Part shown: positions 34,604-42,850 of the stretch, piece after piece | Layout of the letters: each line of letters starts with the position of its first letter | Position numbering within the stretch: the first letter of the stretch is position 1 | DNA from: Mucilaginibacter pallidiroseus | GTDB lineage: Bacteria > Bacteroidota > Bacteroidia > Sphingobacteriales > Sphingobacteriaceae | Direction: 5' to 3' | NCBI RefSeq assembly: GCF_007846085.1 | Contig: NZ_VOEJ01000001.1 | Span: forward strand, 620,001-684,000 | Length of the DNA: 64,000 nt | The notes under the pieces: model-generated | The model's input: only the letters and a program-made list of their open reading frames with translations | Database searches by the model: none | What the model was told of the DNA's origin: nothing | Program-made: the position numbers and the translations under genes

Positions 34604-35023
34604 ATGCAGGTACAAGTACAATTATACGATAACGAAATAAATGTTGGTAAATGCATCAACTGGGTAACTACCTCTGAGAGCGGTGGAATAGACATTTTTA
34701 TAGGCACAGTGCGTAACGCCACAAAGGGAAAGACCGTTTTTAAGCTTGAATTTGAAGCTTACGCCCCGATGGCTATCAAAGAAATGCATAAAATTGCTGA
34801 TGAGGCTTTAAGTAAATGGAATTTGCAAAAGGTGCTGATACACCATCGCACAGGTGCCTTAGAAGTTGGGGAAATACCCGTTGTAATAGCCGTTTCTGCT
34901 GCCCACCGCGATGCCGCGTTTGATGCTTGCCGTTACATTATTGATACTTTAAAACAAACCGTACCAATCTGGAAAAAGGAGTTTTTTGAAGATGGCGAGG
35001 TTTGGGTAGCGGCGCATCCATAA
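34604..35023 (+). CDS. moaE: Molybdopterin synthase catalytic subunit MoaE
   Basis: 139 aa from ATG 34604 (a GTG at 34592 overlaps moaD and would add four residues). Family landmarks: GGIDIFIGTVRNATKGKTV, LEFEAYAPMAIKEM, HHRTGALEVGEIPVVIAVSAAHR and the catalytic Lys in VPIWKKEFFEDGEVW. With MoaD it converts cyclic pyranopterin monophosphate to molybdopterin. It is coupled to moaD and convergent with moeB. Confidence 0.94.
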   Translation: MQVQVQLYDNEINVGKCINWVTTSESGGIDIFIGTVRNATKGKTVFKLEFEAYAPMAIKEMHKIADEALSKWNLQKVLIHHRTGALEVGEIPVVIAVSAAHRDAAFDACRYIIDTLKQTVPIWKKEFFEDGEVWVAAHP

Positions 35024-35043
35024 GGAATAAGCACCACCCTGAT

Positions 35044-36102
35044 TTACATTCCCTGGAGCCCACCTGCCAGCGACCGCGCATCAATATTTGGATAGTGTTT
35101 AGTGAGTAATTTAACCGCTTCTCCACTGCGTTTGCCGGTGGCGCAGTAAAATACAAGAAGGTTATCTTGATTTAAGTTAGGCAACCCCTCTTCAAGTTCA
35201 TCAAGCGGGATATGTAGTCCGCCGATATCTTCCAGGTCCCTTTCGGCAAGTGTGCGTACATCAATTAATGTTGTCTGCTTCTTCGAGCTTAATTGTTTAT
35301 ATTCATCGAACGATATTAACGGTAGAGCTGCATTTTGTGGTAGCTGTGTGATACTGGTTTTAGTTACGTCACCAATCTTAATTACCCGGCTTTGCATGCT
35401 TGCAGCATCAAAAATCAAAATACGGCCGGTAAGTAAATCACCTGTACCTGTAATGTATTTAATCACTTCGTTAGCCTGCATACTGCCCATAATGCCGGCA
35501 AGCGTCGGTATAACGCCCCCAACCGAACAGTTAGGCACCTGCGAAGTATTTACATCCGGATAAAGGTCACGGTAGTTAGGCGAATATAGCCCTCCGTAAG
35601 CCGGCAGGTTCCAAACGGCAAGCTGGCCTTCGTACTGATAAATGGCTGCGTAAACCAGTGGCTTTTTGCCTATGACACAAGTATCGTTGATAAGATATCT
35701 TGCTTCGAAATTATCGGTACAATCTACAATAACATCATATTTATCAGTAAGTTCAATTGAATTATCTGGAGCAATTAAATATCCAAACTCCTGTATAGCT
35801 ACATCTGGGTTTTGCGCTCTCAACTTTTCTGCCGCAACGGACACTTTTGATTTGCCCACATCAGCTGGCCCGTATAGGATTTGCCGATGCAAATTAGATA
35901 CCGACACTGTATCACCATCTGCAATACCAATTGTACCTACTCCTGATGCCACCAGGTACTGAAGCACCGGACAACCCAACCCACCTGCCCCAATAACCAA
36001 AACCTTTGCATCCTTCAGTTTTTGTTGGGCCGATTCACTGAAACCAGGTAACGCCATTTGGCAACTGTATCGCTCAAAGTTATTTTGCATTTTGCAATAC
36101 AT
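35044..36102 (-). CDS. moeB: MoeB/ThiF-type adenylyltransferase with C-terminal rhodanese domain
   Basis: 352 aa (start at 36102 or the Met at 36090). Residues ~10-245 are the E1-like adenylation domain: GAGGLGCPVLQYL nucleotide loop, DGDTVSVSNLHRQILY, DCTDNFEARYLIND. Residues ~265-352 are a rhodanese domain with active Cys320 in VFYCATGKRSG. It adenylates the MoaD C-terminus and probably supplies persulfide sulfur. The two CxxC zinc motifs of E. coli MoeB are missing: the first reads SPNYRDLYPD and no second pair is found. It overlaps the MobB-MobA gene by 11-23 bp in the moeA-moaC-mobBA-moeB operon. Confidence 0.9.
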   Translation of the reverse strand: MYCKMQNNFERYSCQMALPGFSESAQQKLKDAKVLVIGAGGLGCPVLQYLVASGVGTIGIADGDTVSVSNLHRQILYGPADVGKSKVSVAAEKLRAQNPDVAIQEFGYLIAPDNSIELTDKYDVIVDCTDNFEARYLINDTCVIGKKPLVYAAIYQYEGQLAVWNLPAYGGLYSPNYRDLYPDVNTSQVPNCSVGGVIPTLAGIMGSMQANEVIKYITGTGDLLTGRILIFDAASMQSRVIKIGDVTKTSITQLPQNAALPLISFDEYKQLSSKKQTTLIDVRTLAERDLEDIGGLHIPLDELEEGLPNLNQDNLLVFYCATGKRSGEAVKLLTKHYPNIDARSLAGGLQGM

Positions 36103-37255
36103 TACTGTTCCGAATAATAGATTGAATCTGCTCCATTTCTTCAGGCGTATTTACGTTCGCCAAAACGTTATTGGCTGGCGATGGCAACAATTCCACATCC
36201 GTATTGATAAGTACCTTGCGGGGGCACGTATAGCCCCGAGCCAAAAATTGCAAAAGCACCGGGTACGCTTTAGGCTCGTAAATAGTTATCAATGGCTCCG
36301 GGAAATCGTTTTCAGCGTTTTTGAACGCTGTAGCAATCCTGGCAGTATTACGATTAGCTGTTAAGGATTGTAAAACATCATTATCAACCAAGGGTAAATC
36401 GCAGGCAAGTACAAGCCAAGCTGCATCGGGATCGTGGCGAAAAGCCGATAAGATACCACCATAAGGTCCTAAACCTGTAAACGTATCAGTGATGGTACTG
36501 TACTCGAATTGAATGGTTTCCTTTTGCTCCTCGTCCCGACAAGATATATAAACCTCATCGCAATAGTTTTTCAAAAGGTCGGCTGCGTAGTAACGCTGCG
36601 GTTTATCATGCCAATCAATCCTGCCTTTGTCCTGCCCCATTCGCTCGCTTTTACCGCCTGCAAGTATCAACCCTTTAAGTTTGGGTTTGTTGGTTTGGAG
36701 TTTGCCAGCAAAGAATGTAATTAATGCAGGCAGGTCGGTAATTTTTAAAACGGGAACTTCTTGCCAACTAGGTACTACCTCTTTTAAAAAATCAAAGACT
36801 TCAGTTCCGTTATCGGTTAAAATAAAAAGTTCCACCTTGGTTAATTGGCCAACGCGTTTTCGCAACGATTCAACTTTATTATCATCTATTATAACTACCT
36901 GGGCTTTTGCTTGTTGGTGGTTACCGTTTACAAACACTATGTCAGCATCTGAAAACAACTGGCGTTGCATAAACGGCGTTATAGGCTGCTTGTAGATCAA
37001 CTGGCTGAAATTTATTTGATCGGTAAATTCAAGGCAAGCACCTGCTGCTAGTCTGCCGGGTAGTTTTGCATCGTCATCGTGCGTGGTATCGGCGTAAGCC
37101 ACCATAAATTTTGCAGATAGCGATTCTGTCAAACCTTCGGCAAGTGACTTGATTACATTGCAAGTGCTGCCCATAAAAGCCCATTCGTTACGGGCAAAAT
37201 TACCCAAAGCAGGTTGGGCGATAGCTGCATGTTTTTTATGTCCGTGCAAAGTCAC
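36080..37255 (-). CDS. MobB-like/MobA fusion: molybdenum cofactor nucleotidyltransferase
   Basis: 391 aa. The C-terminal ~200 residues are MobA: LILAGGKSERMGQDKG (GTP-binding loop), GPYGGILSAF and LACDLPLVDND. It attaches GMP (or a related nucleotide) to Mo-molybdopterin. The first ~190 residues align in order with MobB: RNEWAFMGSTCNVIKSL where MobB has its P-loop, DADIVFVNGNH where MobB has LILVEGFK, and KITDLPALITFFAGKL at the end. The GxxGxGKT lysine is gone, so this half should not hydrolyse GTP. The start lies inside moaC (20-bp overlap). Confidence 0.85.
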   Translation of the reverse strand: MTLHGHKKHAAIAQPALGNFARNEWAFMGSTCNVIKSLAEGLTESLSAKFMVAYADTTHDDDAKLPGRLAAGACLEFTDQINFSQLIYKQPITPFMQRQLFSDADIVFVNGNHQQAKAQVVIIDDNKVESLRKRVGQLTKVELFILTDNGTEVFDFLKEVVPSWQEVPVLKITDLPALITFFAGKLQTNKPKLKGLILAGGKSERMGQDKGRIDWHDKPQRYYAADLLKNYCDEVYISCRDEEQKETIQFEYSTITDTFTGLGPYGGILSAFRHDPDAAWLVLACDLPLVDNDVLQSLTANRNTARIATAFKNAENDFPEPLITIYEPKAYPVLLQFLARGYTCPRKVLINTDVELLPSPANNVLANVNTPEEMEQIQSIIRNSNVLQNAK

Positions 37256-37718
37256 GCTTCCCTCCTGTTTTTGATATCAGCTTAGTTTCTTTAATCACAA
37301 TATCGTGGCTTAACGCTTTACACATATCATATATAGTTAAAGCCGCTACAGATGCACCTACCAATGCTTCCATCTCAATACCTGTTTTAGCGGTGATGCT
37401 GGCGGTACATAAAATTACAACTTCGTTGTCATCATTCAATTTGATACTGATGTCGCAATTATCCATGCCTATTGGATGGCAAAGCGGTATTAACTCGCCT
37501 GTTTTTTTTGCACCCATAATGCCAGCAATAACTGCCGTCTGGAAAACAGAACCTTTTTTTGTATTAAAGTCGCCGTTAACAAACTGATCAAGTATTACGT
37601 TGGGCAATACAACAACACTTTGTGCCGTGGCTGTACGATGCGTAACCTGCTTGGCAGATACATCAACCATGGAAGGCTTGCCGGCTGCATCTAAATGACT
37701 AAATTTTTCTTCTATCAA
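37236..37718 (-). CDS. moaC: Cyclic pyranopterin monophosphate synthase MoaC
   Basis: 160 aa, typical length. Conserved elements are complete: FSHLDAAGKPSMVDVSAK at the start, AGIMGAKKTGELIPLCHPIGM with the active-site region, GIEMEALVGASVAALTIYDMCK, and the basic KETKLISKTGGKRD tail that contains the catalytic lysines. It rearranges the MoaA product (3',8-cyclo-GTP) into cPMP. It lies 16 bp after moeA and overlaps the MobB-MobA gene. moaA itself is not in the window. Confidence 0.95.
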   Translation of the reverse strand: MIEEKFSHLDAAGKPSMVDVSAKQVTHRTATAQSVVVLPNVILDQFVNGDFNTKKGSVFQTAVIAGIMGAKKTGELIPLCHPIGMDNCDISIKLNDDNEVVILCTASITAKTGIEMEALVGASVAALTIYDMCKALSHDIVIKETKLISKTGGKRDFART

Positions 37719-37734
37719 TTTATCTTTCCTCGTT

Positions 37735-38928
37735 TTAAAAACTTATTACTTTAAACAGCTCTCCGGCCATAAAGTTATCCCGGCCGGCGGGTAACTCAAT
37801 AAAAGCATCACTATCTGCCAGGTTAGCAAAATCTCCTGAACCATTGCCTTCAACAGGGGTAGCTACTAGTCTTGCTTGCTCATCATGGCTCAATGCCACC
37901 TGTAAGAAATAACTTAAATCGGGCTTAAAGGCAAAGTCGCTTGCCAATACCGCATATATCGGCTTAGTTACAGACACACCAAGCCCAGCATAAAGCCAAT
38001 TTAAAAAGTATTTATGCAGGCACATAAACGTTGCCACAGGGTTACCGGGAAACGCAAATACCACCGCCCCATTTGCATGCCCGCCAAACCAAAAAGGCTT
38101 GCCCGGGCGTTGTTTTACTTTATGAAACAGCTTTGTAATTTGTAAGTTCTCAAGCGCTTTAGGGATATAATCAAATTTCCCCATGGATACACCACCACTC
38201 AATATCAATACATCATAATTGTTAATGCATTGTTCAAGTACCTGTTCGGTTACCAGTTCATCATCCGGTATGTGCAACGTGCTTACCGCAACGCCTTGCT
38301 TTTGTAAAACAGCGCTTACCGTATAGTTGTTGGATCTTCTTATCTGATAGTCACCCGGGCAATCCTCTACGTTTACCAATTCATCACCTGAGGTAATAAC
38401 AACCACTCGAGGCAATTTTTTTACCATTAATTCAGCTTTACCAACCGATGCAGCAATGCCGACAATTGGAGCAGTAATTTGTCTGCCAGCTTTTACTAAA
38501 ACGTCACCCCGCTTTTTATCGGCACCTTCAAAGTGGATGTTTTGTCCTATTGAAATATCCTCGATATTAATTTCAGCTAAGCCGTCCTTGATAGCAATAT
38601 CCTCGTACCTTATAACGGTATCAGCTGATGGCGGTAACGCAGCACCTGTCATGATCTCGACACATTCATCTCCGGCAGTAATGTTTAAAGGTTGGTCGCC
38701 TGCGGCTTGCGTACCTGCTATTTTGAAATGCCAGTTGCCGCTGCTAAAAGACCGTGCGCTAATTGCAATACCATCCACCGTAACACGGTTAAATGGTGGC
38801 AAATTCCTATCGGCCACAATATCCTCAGCTAATATGCGCCCCGCCGCATGCTCGAAGCCGATAGCCTCCACACCATAATCACGCAACTGCGACAATACTA
38901 TTCGTTCGGCTTCTTCTACAGTAATCAT
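37735..38928 (-). CDS. moeA: Molybdopterin molybdenumtransferase MoeA
   Basis: 397 aa. MoeA domains I-IV are recognisable: AAGRILAEDIVADRNLPPFNR, DGIAI, GDECVEIMTGAALPPSADTVIRYED, and the MogA-like domain with VVITSGDELV, ILSGGVSMGKFDYI and AFPGNPVATFMC. It inserts molybdate into adenylylated molybdopterin. The usual partner for adenylation (MogA/MoaB) is not in the window. First gene of a four-gene overlapping operon; divergent from the MocA-like gene across ~150 bp. Confidence 0.95.
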   Translation of the reverse strand: MITVEEAERIVLSQLRDYGVEAIGFEHAAGRILAEDIVADRNLPPFNRVTVDGIAISARSFSSGNWHFKIAGTQAAGDQPLNITAGDECVEIMTGAALPPSADTVIRYEDIAIKDGLAEINIEDISIGQNIHFEGADKKRGDVLVKAGRQITAPIVGIAASVGKAELMVKKLPRVVVITSGDELVNVEDCPGDYQIRRSNNYTVSAVLQKQGVAVSTLHIPDDELVTEQVLEQCINNYDVLILSGGVSMGKFDYIPKALENLQITKLFHKVKQRPGKPFWFGGHANGAVVFAFPGNPVATFMCLHKYFLNWLYAGLGVSVTKPIYAVLASDFAFKPDLSYFLQVALSHDEQARLVATPVEGNGSGDFANLADSDAFIELPAGRDNFMAGELFKVISF

Positions 38929-39082
38929 TTAGCGGGTGTGTTTGCGTTTGCATGGTAAAGTTAAACGTTTTAATACCTAATAAACTTCAACTTATTGCAA
39001 TTATGTAAGTAATCGGGAACTTTAGTTACGCATCGGTGTTAAATAGGCGCAGGCGTTAGTCTGCATGCAAAATCTTATTATC

Positions 39083-39658
39083 ATGAATGCTATAGTAATA
39101 CTTGCAGCCGGGGCATCTACCCGCTTTGGTTTGCCCAAGCAAAACCTTACTTATCACCCTAACGAGAGCCTTTTGCAAAACGCCATAAGACATGCGATGG
39201 CAGTATCTGATACGGTGTTAGTTGTTTTGGGCGCCAACAGAGAGTCAATCGAGTTTTCAATAAAAGATCAACCTGTAACCATACTTTACAATCCTGAATG
39301 GGCCGAAGGGATGGCATCATCTGTAAGGCTGGCCGTTGAAAAACTGCGTACAGACTTTTTACAAATAAGCTCGGCCTTATTTATGTTGTGCGATCAGCCC
39401 TATGCTGATGCCGATCTATTGTTAAAAATCGTGAATGCGGCTCAAAACGATAAAGGCATAATAGCAAGCCACTACAACGATACGTTAGGTGCACCAGTGT
39501 TATTTAAAGCAAAGTACTTTCCGTATTTAATAGCACTTAAAGGAGCTGAAGGCGCCCGCAATTTGATACAGCAGCACGCTGATGATGTTGAACCGATTGA
39601 CTTCCCGCTTGGGGAGGTTGATATTGACACACCAGAAGATTGGGAGCGTTTCAGGTAG
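39083..39658 (+). CDS. MocA-like molybdenum cofactor nucleotidyltransferase
   Basis: 191 aa from ATG 39083; an ATG at 39065 would add six residues. The N-terminal loop IVILAAGASTRFGLPKQNL, the PEWAEGMASSVRLAVEKL segment and MLCDQPYADADLLL are those of MocA (CTP:molybdopterin cytidylyltransferase) and its relatives. MocA makes the MCD cofactor used by xanthine dehydrogenase-type enzymes, while the neighbouring MobA domain would make MGD; this is inferred from family only. No molybdoenzyme gene is near. It ends at a strong terminator. Confidence 0.85.
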   Translation: MNAIVILAAGASTRFGLPKQNLTYHPNESLLQNAIRHAMAVSDTVLVVLGANRESIEFSIKDQPVTILYNPEWAEGMASSVRLAVEKLRTDFLQISSALFMLCDQPYADADLLLKIVNAAQNDKGIIASHYNDTLGAPVLFKAKYFPYLIALKGAEGARNLIQQHADDVEPIDFPLGEVDIDTPEDWERFR

Positions 39659-39662
39659 TTAT

Positions 39663-39699
39663 AAACAAAAAGAGGCGCATGATGCGCCTCTTTTTGTTT
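39663..39699. terminator. Bidirectional terminator after the MocA-like gene
   Basis: A 17-bp perfect stem (39663-39679 with 39683-39699) closes a TGA loop, with an A-run on one side and a T-run on the other. It serves two convergent genes. Confidence 0.9.
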
Positions 39700-39701
39700 G
39701 C

Positions 39702-40898
39702 TTATTTCGCTACCGAAAATTTATAGATAGATTGTGTACGATAAGTTTCGCCGGGTTTTAACACCGTTGTTGGGAACGATAATTGGTTTGGCGAATCGGG
39801 ATAGTGTTGCGTTTCCATTGCGAATGATGTACGGAAATCATCTTTCTTACCGCCTTTCATCATATTTTGCGATTGCATGAAGTTACCGCTGTAAAATTGC
39901 AGACCAGGCTCCTCGGTAAACACTTCCATTTTAATGCCGCTTTTGTCGCCAACTACGGTAGCGATAGCTGTGCTTAAATCGTGCTTGTTTAAAACAAAAT
40001 TATGGTCGTAACCTTTTCCGTCGGTTAACTGATCATTTTTATCATTGATACGTTTACCTATTTTTTCGGGCTTAGTAAAATCAAAAGGTGTGTTGGCTAC
40101 TGCTTCTATTTTACCTGTTGGTATCAAAGTAGCATCAACCGGGGTGTAGTTGTCGGCATGTATTTGCACCAGGTGATCAAGTATGGTGCCGCTACCCTCG
40201 CCGTTAAGGTTAAAAAATGCATGATTGGTTAGGTTAACCACTGTTGTTTTATCGGTAGTGGCTTCATAGCTTACTTTCATAGCATTATCATCGGTAATTT
40301 GGTAAGTAACCTTTACCTTTAAGTTGCCCGGAAAACCACCTTCCATATCTTTCGCAAGGTAACTTAACTCCAGCGTTGATGGGTCAATTTGTTTACCATC
40401 CCAAATCACTTCCTGAAAACCCGGGTGGCCGCCGTGTAAAGTATTGGAGCCATTATTTGTGGCAAGTGTATATTCCTTGCCATCAAGCTTAAATTTACCT
40501 TTGGCTATCCTGTTACCAAACCTGCCGATAGTTGCACCGTAGTAAGGTTCTTTGGATTTCTCAAAGCCTTCAACACTTTCAAAACCAAGCACAACATCGG
40601 TCATTACGCTATCCTTGTTAGGCACAAACAGGCTCACAATACGGCCGCCGTAGTTGGTAACCGCAGCAGTCATTCCGTGCTTATTCTTTAAAATGTATAA
40701 ATGGGTTTGTTTGCCGTTAATAGTTTTTTGGAAAGCTGCTGTATCCGGCAGGCTAATGGCGGTAATGGTGCTATCGGTCATTTTTGTAGATGTTTCTTTG
40801 GCTGATTGATTGCAGGATGCAAAAACAGCGCTGCAAGCAATAGCTACAGCCAAAGATGTGTTTTTAATAGATGTTTGCATAATATTTTTGTTGTTCAT
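39702..40898 (-). CDS. Aldose 1-epimerase (galactose mutarotase), lipoprotein
   Basis: 398 aa. A long N-region precedes a lipobox (AVFASC, Cys near residue 30), so it is exported and lipid-anchored, unlike cytoplasmic GalM. The epimerase domain shows YGATIGRFGNRIAKGKF, NGSNTLHGGHPGF, catalytic His in VVNLTNHAFFNL and catalytic Glu in FTEEPGLQFYSGNF. It interconverts alpha and beta anomers of sugars released outside the inner membrane. The start codon overlaps the GH43 stop by one base, so it acts with that glycosidase. Confidence 0.93.
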   Translation of the reverse strand: MNNKNIMQTSIKNTSLAVAIACSAVFASCNQSAKETSTKMTDSTITAISLPDTAAFQKTINGKQTHLYILKNKHGMTAAVTNYGGRIVSLFVPNKDSVMTDVVLGFESVEGFEKSKEPYYGATIGRFGNRIAKGKFKLDGKEYTLATNNGSNTLHGGHPGFQEVIWDGKQIDPSTLELSYLAKDMEGGFPGNLKVKVTYQITDDNAMKVSYEATTDKTTVVNLTNHAFFNLNGEGSGTILDHLVQIHADNYTPVDATLIPTGKIEAVANTPFDFTKPEKIGKRINDKNDQLTDGKGYDHNFVLNKHDLSTAIATVVGDKSGIKMEVFTEEPGLQFYSGNFMQSQNMMKGGKKDDFRTSFAMETQHYPDSPNQLSFPTTVLKPGETYRTQSIYKFSVAK

Positions 40899-41938
40899 TA
40901 TTGGTTAGATGCGGGTTTGGCTAATGGCTCGCCTGCTTTTACAGGGATACCAAAATCGGGCGTACCATCTCCTTTCCAGGTAAAGCGCTGCATCCTTGGC
41001 GATCGCTTATTACCGCAACCCTGACCGGGCTCCGAATTTGCATGATAAATAATCCAGTTTTCTTTACCGTTTGGCGATTTAAAGAACGAATTATGGCCCG
41101 GTGCGTATACGCCGTTTTGCGGCGCTTGCTTAAATACAGGTTGTTTGGATTTAACCCAAGATTTAGGATTAGTAAGATCACTGTTTGCCGATGCGGTAAG
41201 CATGCCCAGCGCATAAAAATCCGTCCAGCATCCGCTTGCTGAATAAATGAGGAACACTTTATTGCCATGCATTAAAATCTGCGGACCTTCGTTAACATTT
41301 ACGTGAGACGGGTTACCTGGCAAATCGCCGTGTAATTCCCAATCGAACAAAGGGCTTGATATTTTTGATCGCGAGCCGTCTATGGTCCAGGGGTTTTTCA
41401 TCCTAGCAATGTATATATCCTGCTGAACGTTTACATCGCCTTCCCAACCTGCCCAAATCATATAAAGTTTACCCTTGTGCTCAAATACAGAGCCATCTAT
41501 AGCCCACTTATTGGTTGCATCTCCTACCTGCCCTTTAAATACCCATTGGCCCTTCATTGGGTCGGCATTGGTGTTTTCAAGCACATACATGCGGTGGTTA
41601 TTATTGTCGCCATCGTCGGCAGCAAAATACATATACCATTTGTGGTTGATGTAGTGTAACTCGGGTGCCCAAAGTTCCTTTGCGTAAGCCTTGCCTGCAG
41701 GTGGTTCCCAAACAGTCTTCTTATCTGCATTAGCAAGTTGCGACACATCTTTGGTTTTCCAGATCATTAATTTGTTCTGAAGCGAATTTGTGTAGTAGTA
41801 ATATCCCTGATGATATATCACCCATGGATCGGCACCCGAGGGTAACAGTGGATTGGTGAACGTTTGCCCCGGCACAGCTTGTGCAATTGCAGATTTTATA
41901 AACAAGCTTACAATTAAGCTTAAAAGAATCTTTTTCAT
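40898..41938 (-). CDS. Glycoside hydrolase family 43 protein
   Basis: 346 aa from the Met at 41938, which begins a signal peptide (MKKILLSLIVSLFIKSAIAQ); an upstream Met at 41986 overlaps the next gene and is less likely. A five-bladed propeller is implied by repeated YMIW/WIIY-type strands. The base Asp is in PSGADPWVIY, the pKa-modulating Asp in WAIDGSVFEHKG and the acid Glu in NVNEGPQIL. GH43 enzymes mostly release arabinose or xylose from hemicellulose; the GCWTDFYALGML region suggests an arabinofuranosidase-like member, but specificity is uncertain. Exported. Confidence 0.9.
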   Translation of the reverse strand: MKKILLSLIVSLFIKSAIAQAVPGQTFTNPLLPSGADPWVIYHQGYYYYTNSLQNKLMIWKTKDVSQLANADKKTVWEPPAGKAYAKELWAPELHYINHKWYMYFAADDGDNNNHRMYVLENTNADPMKGQWVFKGQVGDATNKWAIDGSVFEHKGKLYMIWAGWEGDVNVQQDIYIARMKNPWTIDGSRSKISSPLFDWELHGDLPGNPSHVNVNEGPQILMHGNKVFLIYSASGCWTDFYALGMLTASANSDLTNPKSWVKSKQPVFKQAPQNGVYAPGHNSFFKSPNGKENWIIYHANSEPGQGCGNKRSPRMQRFTWKGDGTPDFGIPVKAGEPLAKPASNQ

Positions 41939-41943
41939 TTCAA

Positions 41944-42813
41944 TTATAAGTTTAAAGCTTCGGGCCCTAATACTGCGCTGTTGCATACATAAGTTGGTAC
42001 AATGCCGCTTGCCGAAATCCAGCTTTCGGCATCATCTGGCCGGGTATTGCCCGATAGCACCAGCACGGTATCTAACCCAAACTTATTGCCACCAATAATA
42101 TCGGTTTGTAAGGTATCGCCTACCATTACAATTTGCTTTTTGTTGATTTCGCGATAGCTGCGTATCAAATCATAAACAAACATAAACATTTGCGAATCCG
42201 GCTTGCCAAAGCGTATAAACTTTTTACCTACAATGGTTTCAACCATTTTGGATAAGCCGCCTATGGCGATGGCTACGTCTGTTAATGATACCGGATAGGC
42301 ATGATCTGTATTGGCAACAATTGCAGGTATTGTGCGCCTACGTAATATATTAACCGCCTTATTAAGATCTGAAAACCAGTCGAAACCCTCATCGTCCAGA
42401 AAGACCAGGGCATTTACTTTATCAATATTGGAGTTGTTTACATCGCGTACCGGAAGCGTTTTTAAACCAGCGCTTTCAATGTAATGGGCAGATTCATCGG
42501 TACCCAGATAGGCTACAATACCTCCGTCAACTTTCAGGTCGAGGTACTCTTTTGTCAGTTGTCCTGACGATATGATTCTATCAGCAGTAATTAAATGCAG
42601 TCCTTTTTTATGATATGATTCTGCCAGTTCCGAGGGACTGCGCGATGCATCGTTGGTGACGATGTAATATTCCTTTTTTTGTTGGGCCAGATAGTCAAAC
42701 GTGCGACCAATGCCTGATAACAAGCCCGAATGGTTTTTTAAAACCCCAAATGCATCAAAAAAAACAACTTCGTAACGGTCAATAATTGATTTAAAATCTT
42801 CTATACGTTTCAT
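41944..42813 (-). CDS. HAD subfamily IIA hydrolase (NagD-like)
   Basis: 289 aa. Motif I reads VVFFDAFGVLKN with nucleophile Asp20; the second Asp (DxD) is Phe, as in the DxWGV-type HAD-IIA groups that have Trp there. Motif II is YIVTNDASRSPSELAE, the Lys of motif III is in GKPDSQMFMFV, and motif IV is MVGDTLQTDIIGGNKFGL. The C2 cap lies between. It dephosphorylates a phosphorylated sugar, nucleotide or cofactor. It lies 5 bp upstream of the GH43 start and 37 bp downstream of a kinase-like gene, so all may be one transcript. Confidence 0.87.
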   Translation of the reverse strand: MKRIEDFKSIIDRYEVVFFDAFGVLKNHSGLLSGIGRTFDYLAQQKKEYYIVTNDASRSPSELAESYHKKGLHLITADRIISSGQLTKEYLDLKVDGGIVAYLGTDESAHYIESAGLKTLPVRDVNNSNIDKVNALVFLDDEGFDWFSDLNKAVNILRRRTIPAIVANTDHAYPVSLTDVAIAIGGLSKMVETIVGKKFIRFGKPDSQMFMFVYDLIRSYREINKKQIVMVGDTLQTDIIGGNKFGLDTVLVLSGNTRPDDAESWISASGIVPTYVCNSAVLGPEALNL

Positions 42814-42850
42814 CCACTTTTGATCTTACCTTCTTTGGATCTTCAATGTA

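Noticed and set aside
41944..42813. Calling the HAD-IIA protein catalytically dead because DxD is DAF
   Set aside because: The nucleophile Asp20 and motifs II-IV are intact, and related HAD-IIA groups naturally replace the second Asp with an aromatic residue.
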